From contig JAQGEF010000030.1 of the NCBI GenBank assembly GCA_027854065.1, positions 1 through 45,230 on the forward strand: 45,230 nucleotides of DNA. Direction: 5' to 3'. Within the stretch, counting starts at the first letter, position 1; every line of letters starts with the position of its first letter. This DNA is from Polluticaenibacter yanchengensis. Lineage in GTDB: Bacteria; Bacteroidota; Bacteroidia; Chitinophagales; Chitinophagaceae. The translations under genes were made by a program, and so were the position numbers. Below are positions 40,048-45,230 of the stretch, in pieces. The notes under the pieces were generated by a model. That model had not been told where the DNA came from and ran no database searches. It worked only from the letters and a program-made list of their open reading frames with translations.

Positions 40048-40361
40048 ATTTATGGGCTGCATCTTTGCTTTCTTTCATTGTATTTATGTGGCGGACATAG
40101 TATGAAATATGAATTTGTATCGGGTGTGGTGAATGGGGGTGAACGGCTACCTCATAGTTATATATTTGACATAATGGGGAGTGAATTTGTATAAATACAG
40201 CGTAGCAACATATTGTTCCTGATAATTGTTTTGTATTGAAAAGGTGTTTAAAGCCGGTACTTTATTGTATGATAAATTGTCTGTAAAGTACTGGTAATCC
40301 TAATTTAAAAGAATTTTACAATTCTATGACGTTAACCTTTTTTTAATGCGGTTTGTGGTGG
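40048..40361. other. Intergenic region upstream of hemA with an 11-bp inverted repeat
   Basis: ccggtacttta (40254-40264) and taaagtactgg (40284-40294) are inverted repeats with one mismatch, 19 bases apart and about 70 bases upstream of the hemA -7 box, a possible operator or RNA hairpin. The 11-mer tgaatttgtat occurs twice (40110, 40182). A 30-codon ORF from 40102 to 40194 (start MKYEFVSGVV) contains both copies and is probably chance. Nothing else is recognised. Confidence 0.4.
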
Positions 40362-40369
40362 TACATTTG
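40362..40369 (+). promoter_or_regulatory. -7 box of hemA
   Basis: TACATTTG, followed by CAGCGTTATT and the ATG at 40380. The 13-mer tacatttgcagcg is identical to that of the tRNA-Arg promoter. Start of transcription is expected within five or so bases of the ATG. Confidence 0.55.
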
Positions 40370-40379
40370 CAGCGTTATT

Positions 40380-41684
40380 ATGCAACTACACGCGGAGCAC
40401 ATTATAGGACGACTTTGTGTGGCAGGTATTAACCATACCAATGCCACCGCCGAAGTGAGAGGCAAGTATTCAATAGACGAGACTGCATACAACAATATAC
40501 TTGAAAGCGCACGCCAGATGGGATTGTTGAGCGTATTTGCTATTAGTACCTGTAATCGTACAGAGATTTACGGTTACGCCAATCATCCGCATGTTTTAGC
40601 CAACCTTTTAGTAGAAAATACCTCGGGAGATTTCACTACCCTGCAATCCAGCGGTTATTTACACCAGGGAAAAAATGCACTGAATCATTTATATAAAGTT
40701 GCCTGTGGCCTTGATTCACAGATTATCGGTGATTTTGAGATCCAGGGGCAATTAAAGCAGGCTTATTCGCATGCACAAACGCATAGTATGATAGGCCCGA
40801 TTATGGACCGCACCATTAACTTTGTATTCCAGGCATCTAAAAGAATCCGTAGTTCTACTGCTTTAAGCACCGGTACGGTATCTGTATCATTTGCGGCCAT
40901 TGAATGGCTGCAGAAGAACCTGGATAACAGCAGCAAAAAACTTTTACTGGTAGGCTTGGGTAAATTCGGTACAAATGTTTGTAAAAACATCAAGCACTAT
41001 TTACCGCAATGCAGCATTACTGTTTGTAACCGGACGCATAAAAAAACCGAGAAACTGGCGGGTATTATCAACGCAGAAGTATTACCATTTGAAGCGTTGG
41101 AAGATAAGGTGAATGATTACGATGTTGTGGTTGTTTGTACTAATTCCCAGGAGCCGATCATAAGGAAGGAATTTATTAGCAGAGGTGCCCGGTCAAAATA
41201 TTTTGTAGACCTTTCTGTACCGGCAAATATCGATCCTGCAATAGCAACATTACCGGATGTGGTATTGGCTAATGTAGATGAGATCTCTGCTATTACTGCT
41301 TTCACTATAGAAAAGCGCCTGCAGGAAGTTCCGAAAGCTATTGATATCATAGACCATTATATTGCCGATTTTGAGACATGGGTAAAAAATTACCAGCATG
41401 TGCCTGTTATAAAAATGATTAAGGAGAACCTGAAACATTTGTCTTCTATTAAAAGTCATAAATGTGAGATGGCAGAGGTATTGGGTGTGAATGAGAGGCC
41501 GGATGTACTGATCGATCATATGAATAAGGAACTACAGGTAATTAGTAATGACATACTGAATGACGATGCTGTTATTACAAAAACAGTAAGTAACCTGATG
41601 GTGAACCTGAAAACCAAGAAGGAAAAGGGCTGCCAGTTTATAAATGCTTACAATAGCTTTTTAAATAGTAACCTTAATCAATAG
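40380..41684 (+). CDS. hemA: Glutamyl-tRNA reductase
   Basis: 434 residues from ATG 40380 (MQLHAEHIIG). First step of C5-pathway haem synthesis: glutamyl-tRNA to glutamate-1-semialdehyde. The catalytic Cys is C58 in ISTCNRTEIYG. CGLDSQIIGDFEIQGQLK, the NADPH-binding LLLVGLGKFGTNVCKN and the C-terminal helical domimeric part are present. A TTG-initiated extension upstream overlaps the promoter and is rejected. First gene of hemACDE; hemC follows after 173 bases without a clear terminator. Confidence 0.96.
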   Translation: MQLHAEHIIGRLCVAGINHTNATAEVRGKYSIDETAYNNILESARQMGLLSVFAISTCNRTEIYGYANHPHVLANLLVENTSGDFTTLQSSGYLHQGKNALNHLYKVACGLDSQIIGDFEIQGQLKQAYSHAQTHSMIGPIMDRTINFVFQASKRIRSSTALSTGTVSVSFAAIEWLQKNLDNSSKKLLLVGLGKFGTNVCKNIKHYLPQCSITVCNRTHKKTEKLAGIINAEVLPFEALEDKVNDYDVVVVCTNSQEPIIRKEFISRGARSKYFVDLSVPANIDPAIATLPDVVLANVDEISAITAFTIEKRLQEVPKAIDIIDHYIADFETWVKNYQHVPVIKMIKENLKHLSSIKSHKCEMAEVLGVNERPDVLIDHMNKELQVISNDILNDDAVITKTVSNLMVNLKTKKEKGCQFINAYNSFLNSNLNQ

Positions 41685-41857
41685 AAGCTGCCCGATGGTA
41701 TGCGGATGCAGTGAGTGACACAACGATGATGCCATAAAGAACAAATGCCGGTATCATAAAAAAGAAAATTGAGCAAAACGATATATATTTTTTGTAGAGT
41801 TTATGGCCATATTGTTGCACGACCAAAGCACACAATATGGCTTTATTATAAAATGCC

Positions 41858-42793
41858 ATGAAAATAAGAATTGGGACCCGCGATAGTAAATTAGCACTTT
41901 GGCAAGCCGAAATGGTGCAGGCGTTATTGAAAGATAAGGGCTTTGACAGTGAATTGGTTTTGATAAAGAGCGAGGGCGATATGGACTTACAAACGCCTTT
42001 ATACGCGATGGGAGTACAAGGTGTTTTTACAAGAAGCCTGGACGTTGCTTTACTAAATAATAAAATTGATATTGCGGTTCATAGTATGAAAGATGTGCCG
42101 ACGCAATTACCTGCGGGTATTGTTCAGGCTGCGATTATAGAACGTGGGGTGGTGAATGATTTAATGGTGTTTAAAAGTGCTGATCATAAACAAGCTTATG
42201 ACAATGGTACGGCTGATTTAAATACCTGGAATATTGCTACCAGCAGTATTCGCCGGAAGGCTCAACTGTTGCATTATTACCCGGAATGTAGTATTCATAA
42301 TATCCGTGGTAATGTATTGACGCGTCTTCAAAAACTGGAACAGGAAAATTGGGATGCTGTCATTTTTGCACAGGCGGGTTTAGAGCGTATAAATGCCCGC
42401 CCGGAGGCGAGTGTTGTGCTGGACTGGATGCTACCGGCACCGGCACAAGGTGCGGTAATGGTGGTGTGTTTGGACAGGGATAAAGATGTACTGGCCGCCT
42501 GTCGTTTATTGAATCACGAACCGACAGATACCTGTACAAAAGTAGAGCGTGATTTTCTGAAAACCTTAATGGGTGGTTGTTCTACGCCTATCAGCGCTTA
42601 TGCTAAAATAGAGGACGATAAGATTGTTTTTAAGGGGAGTCTTTGTTCTTTGGATGGCGAAGAAAATATAGAGGTTGACACGACGATTGATATTGCCGAT
42701 GCTGAAGATCTGGGGATTCTACTGGCACAGGAAGTACTGGTAAGTGGTGGCCGGGAGATTGTGGATAGTATAAGGAATACAAATAACAGCTAA
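41858..42793 (+). CDS. hemC: Hydroxymethylbilane synthase (porphobilinogen deaminase)
   Basis: 311 residues. Polymerises four porphobilinogens into hydroxymethylbilane. Clear motifs are IRIGTRDSKLALWQAEMV, VHSMKDVPTQLP, ATSSIRRKAQLLHYYP, NIRGNVLTRLQKL and the dipyrromethane-cofactor cysteine C241 in LMGGCSTPISAY. The last base of its stop codon is the first base of hemD, so the two are translationally coupled. Confidence 0.97.
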   Translation: MKIRIGTRDSKLALWQAEMVQALLKDKGFDSELVLIKSEGDMDLQTPLYAMGVQGVFTRSLDVALLNNKIDIAVHSMKDVPTQLPAGIVQAAIIERGVVNDLMVFKSADHKQAYDNGTADLNTWNIATSSIRRKAQLLHYYPECSIHNIRGNVLTRLQKLEQENWDAVIFAQAGLERINARPEASVVLDWMLPAPAQGAVMVVCLDRDKDVLAACRLLNHEPTDTCTKVERDFLKTLMGGCSTPISAYAKIEDDKIVFKGSLCSLDGEENIEVDTTIDIADAEDLGILLAQEVLVSGGREIVDSIRNTNNS

Positions 42794-43503
42794 TGATGGC
42801 GGCGGCAATTGAATTGTTAAGTACGGCGCCATTATCAGCTGCATTAAAGCAAAGAGCTTTACAGCAAAATATTGTTGTAACAGACTTTAGTTTTATAAGT
42901 GTACAGCCTGTCTTATCTGAACAATTGCTGGCGGAGATTTGTGCTTTGGCCAGCCAATCTATTAGCGCGGTTTTTACCAGTGTTCATGGTGTAAATGCTG
43001 TGGCAGATATATTAAAGACTGCTCCTGATAACTGGAATATCTATTGTATAGGCCATAGTACGAAAGCAGCGGTTACGGCTTTTTGGGGTGATAAGGTGAT
43101 TGTTAGTACTGCTGAGTACGGGCTGGACCTGGCACATAATATTATTGCAATTGACAGGGAATACCCGGTGGGGAGACTGGTGTTTTTTGCGGGTAATATT
43201 CGTGGTAATGATTTACCGGATACCCTGGTACAAAATTATGTAGCCTTTACTGAATACACTGTGTACGAAACAATATTGCAACCACAGGTATTTAATAAAG
43301 CATTTAATGGGATCATGTTTTACAGTTCGAGTGCTGTGGACAGTTTTTTTAAAGTGAATACCATTAAGGAGGATACGGTTTGTTTTGCGATTGGTACTTC
43401 TACTGCGGCTACAATTAAAAAATACTGCAGTAACGATATTGTTATAAGTACGTTTACTACTAAAGAAAATGTGCTGGATACAGCTATTGATTATTTTAAA
43501 TAA
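42793..43503 (+). CDS. hemD: Uroporphyrinogen-III synthase
   Basis: 236 residues. A poorly conserved family, recognised from position and the bilobed pattern: VVTDFSFISVQPVL, AVFTSVHGVNAVADIL, YCIGHSTKAAV, LVFFAGNIRGNDLPDTL, IMFYSSSAVDSFF and CFAIGTSTAATIKK. It closes and inverts ring D of hydroxymethylbilane. It overlaps hemC by one base and precedes hemE by 14. Confidence 0.9.
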   Translation: MMAAAIELLSTAPLSAALKQRALQQNIVVTDFSFISVQPVLSEQLLAEICALASQSISAVFTSVHGVNAVADILKTAPDNWNIYCIGHSTKAAVTAFWGDKVIVSTAEYGLDLAHNIIAIDREYPVGRLVFFAGNIRGNDLPDTLVQNYVAFTEYTVYETILQPQVFNKAFNGIMFYSSSAVDSFFKVNTIKEDTVCFAIGTSTAATIKKYCSNDIVISTFTTKENVLDTAIDYFK

Positions 43504-43517
43504 TATAAACTGAAAAT

Positions 43518-44546
43518 ATGTTAAAGAACGATTTATTTCTACGGGCATTGAAAGGGGAAGCTTTGGACCGTCCACCGGTTTGGATGATGCGCCAGGCAGG
43601 ACGTTACCTGCCAGAGTACATTGCATTGCGCAACAAATATGATTTCTTTACGCGTGTGCAAACACCTGAATTAGCCGCAGAAATTACCGTTCAGCCAATT
43701 GATATTGTGGGCACTGATGCTGCTATTTTGTTCAGCGATATTTTAGTGGTACCGCAGGCAATGGGTTTAGAAGTTCAGTTGGTAGAAAGTAAGGGGCCAT
43801 GGTTGCCGGATCCGATTCATACCGATGCAGATTTTAACCGTATCCGTGTACCGGATGTTAATGAAACATTGGGTTATGTAATGGATGCTATTAAGCTGAC
43901 CAATCAAATGCTGGATAATCGTGTGCCATTGATTGGTTTTGCCGGCGCTCCGTTTACGATTATGTGCTATATGGTGCAGGGGAAGGGCAGCAAAACTTTT
44001 GATGAGGCTAAGGCGTTCTGCTTTCAGCACCCGGTATTGGCACACCGTTTACTGCAAATGATTACTGATACTACCATTTTATATTTAAAAGAGCAGGTTA
44101 AAGCGGGTGTTCATTCTGTTCAGATATTTGATAGCTGGGCAGGTTTATTAAGCCCGGCAGATTATGAAACTTTTGCTTTGCAATACAGCCGCCAGATCGT
44201 AAATGCGGTGAAAGATCTGACGCCGACCATTTTGTTTGCTAAAGGAGCATGGTTCGCATTAGATGAAATGGCTGCTACAGGGGCACATGGTCTGGGTATT
44301 GACTGGTGCTTAAAGCCGGATGTTGCAAGAGCGATGGCTGGTAATAATGTCACTTTGCAAGGGAATTTTGATCCGGCAAGATTGTTAAGCCCAATTCCGG
44401 AAATTGAGCGCCTGACAAAGGCAATGATTGATGGTTTCGGAACGACTCGCTATATTGCTAATCTTGGGCACGGCATTACTCCAAATGTTCCGGTGGACCA
44501 TGCTAAAGCATTTGTAAATGCGGTTAAAAATTACAGAAAAGACTAA
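43518..44546 (+). CDS. hemE: Uroporphyrinogen decarboxylase
   Basis: 342 residues, normal length. Decarboxylates the four acetate side chains of uroporphyrinogen III to coproporphyrinogen III. The N-terminal signature RPPVWMMRQAGRYLPEY carries the substrate-binding Arg residues, and AAILFSDILVVPQAMG has the catalytic Asp. GFAGAPFTIMCYMVQG, IFDSWAGLLSP, LQGNFDPARL and NLGHGITPNVP complete the family pattern. Last hem gene in the window, closed by a terminator. Confidence 0.97.
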   Translation: MLKNDLFLRALKGEALDRPPVWMMRQAGRYLPEYIALRNKYDFFTRVQTPELAAEITVQPIDIVGTDAAILFSDILVVPQAMGLEVQLVESKGPWLPDPIHTDADFNRIRVPDVNETLGYVMDAIKLTNQMLDNRVPLIGFAGAPFTIMCYMVQGKGSKTFDEAKAFCFQHPVLAHRLLQMITDTTILYLKEQVKAGVHSVQIFDSWAGLLSPADYETFALQYSRQIVNAVKDLTPTILFAKGAWFALDEMAATGAHGLGIDWCLKPDVARAMAGNNVTLQGNFDPARLLSPIPEIERLTKAMIDGFGTTRYIANLGHGITPNVPVDHAKAFVNAVKNYRKD

Positions 44547-44568
44547 ACGCATATTTTTTTATTTTTTT

Positions 44569-44596
44569 CCGGCCACCAGATTTGGGGCCGGTTTTT
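44569..44596 (+). terminator. Intrinsic terminator of the hemACDE operon
   Basis: ccggcc (44569-44574) and ggccgg (44586-44591) form the stem, with cca/tgg pairing inside, followed by ttttt. Confidence 0.8.
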
Positions 44597-44744
44597 ATTT
44601 GTGCCTGTAAAATATAACGTGCGTTTGGGATTAGTTAACGTGATTTTTTTGGTCTTAAATGTTGATTATCAATATATGTAGATAAAAAGTTCTTGGAAAA
44701 AAGCAGGTATGGGGTTAAAATTAGGTAACCAGCCTACCCATACC

Positions 44745-45230
44745 ATGCTGTTAAACGAACTTAAAATTATAGAAATCTTTTGTCAATTAGATGATTTTAC
44801 TGAAAAATGTGAATAAATTCTTGGAAGAAACCTCAATGGTAAACAGAGCCCTTACTCAGTCAATAAGCCTGGCATCAGTCATTCTGAAATTGCCTGCATC
44901 GAAATACTTTATCATCTAAGCGTCTACAAATGTTTTCAATATTATTATGAGCAAACAGTCAAAAATGGTGCTTTAAAAAGTTACTTTCCTTCTGCTCCGG
45001 GTTATAGCAGGTTTGTACAACTTAAACCCAGAGTTCATCCCTTAATAATTTTGTATTTAAATCTTTGTCGTGTCGGCTGGTTGTGTAATCTGTATTATAC
45101 CGACTCCACCAGTCTGTCGGTTTGCCACAACCGACGTATTTATAACAACAAGGTTTTTACGGAAAAGCTAAGCGGGGTAAGACTTCTACAGGATGGTTCT
45201 ATGGATTTAAGCTATTTTTAGTCGTCAATG
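44745..45230 (+). pseudogene. Decayed IS982-family transposase, 3' end outside the window
   Basis: From ATG 44745 the frame reads MLLNELKIIEIFCQLDDFTE and stops at once. A second frame from about 44832 continues with HSEIACIEILYHLSVYKC, YFPSAPGYSRFVQL and TDSTSLSVCHNRRIY, which has the first Asp of the DDE site. A further frame gives RGKTSTGWFYGFKLFLVVN up to the window edge. These are IS982 transposase signatures in order, broken by a stop and a one-base frameshift near 45160, so the gene is dead. ggtatggg (44706) and cccatacc (44737) form an inverted repeat just before the start. Confidence 0.8.

Noticed and set aside
40102..40194. 30-codon ORF (MKYEFVSGVV start) upstream of hemA
   Set aside because: Too short, no coupling to a gene and no regulatory codon run. 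It mainly reflects a direct repeat of tgaatttgtat.
40353..40379. TTG-initiated extension of hemA
   Set aside because: It overlaps the -7 box TACATTTG, so it cannot be transcribed from that promoter. The ATG at 40380 fits HemA family length.
41674..41859. 61-codon ORF on the minus strand between hemA and hemC, with a hydrophobic stretch
   Set aside because: Its start codon is only the reverse of the CATG at the hemC start, its end overlaps hemA, and it would be antisense in the middle of an operon. Possible but unsupported.
1..45230. CRISPR arrays, defence genes, prophage or secondary-metabolite clusters
   Set aside because: No regularly spaced direct repeats, cas genes, phage structural genes or synthase modules were seen. 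The gene content is housekeeping apart from repeats and one IS relic.

Overview
The window comes from the chromosome of a Bacteroidota bacterium, most likely of the Chitinophagaceae/Chitinophagales. The grounds are gene content (RNase Y, long-form HisG, bifunctional HisB and HisIE, a DoxD-DoxA fusion, CcoI with the extended N-terminal metal-binding domain, tandem rhomboids, a two-component propeller/Y_Y_Y sensor kinase, DUF6132), moderately AT-rich DNA with AT-rich gaps, few Shine-Dalgarno sequences, and repeated promoter -7 boxes of the Bacteroidota form TAnnTTTG. Family names are recognised from motifs by eye; no database search was run.

Layout. 1-417: the end of a putative inverted-repeat mobile element inserted in a GC-rich palindromic repeat. 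418-2859 (-): rny and a membrane-only protein. 2979-6326 (+): ABC ATPase and permease, glutathione peroxidase, polysaccharide deacetylase. 6358-10272 (-): a DUF1266 protein, uvrD/pcrA, and a MerC-type protein behind a perfect palindromic operator. 10640-12591 (-): a small sulfur/redox operon (DUF6132, thioredoxin, exported small protein, DoxDA). 12733-16088: TPR protein, tRNA-Arg(CCT), CorC/HlyC-type transporter, tatD. 16214-25082 (-): a complete histidine operon hisG-D-C-B-(acyltransferase)-H-(GNAT)-A-F-(small ORF)-IE. It is preceded by a leader peptide with five His codons and an attenuator, and closed by a 21-bp perfect terminator stem. 25584-29288: convergent sensor kinase and LuxR-type regulator. 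29645-32840: pyruvate dehydrogenase E2 and a ketoglutarate-semialdehyde-type dehydrogenase. 32841-33586: a repeat-rich gap. 33587-36529: degenerate hemerythrin-like protein and CcoI copper ATPase. 36744-39994: rlmD and two rhomboids, the second apparently catalytically dead. 40380-44546: hemA-C-D-E. 44745-end: decayed IS982-family transposase.

Most genes are housekeeping. The striking signals are non-coding. (i) A family of GC-rich palindromic intergenic repeats is present, one copy of which is split by a 222-bp element with perfect 20-bp terminal inverted repeats and 10-bp direct flanking repeats; the same end abuts the same target sequence in a second copy at the window start. (ii) A full his attenuator can be drawn, with leader peptide, antiterminator strand and terminator. 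(iii) A 29-bp palindrome overlaps the promoter of the MerC-type gene. (iv) Several promoters sit so close to the ATG that the mRNAs should be leaderless or nearly so.
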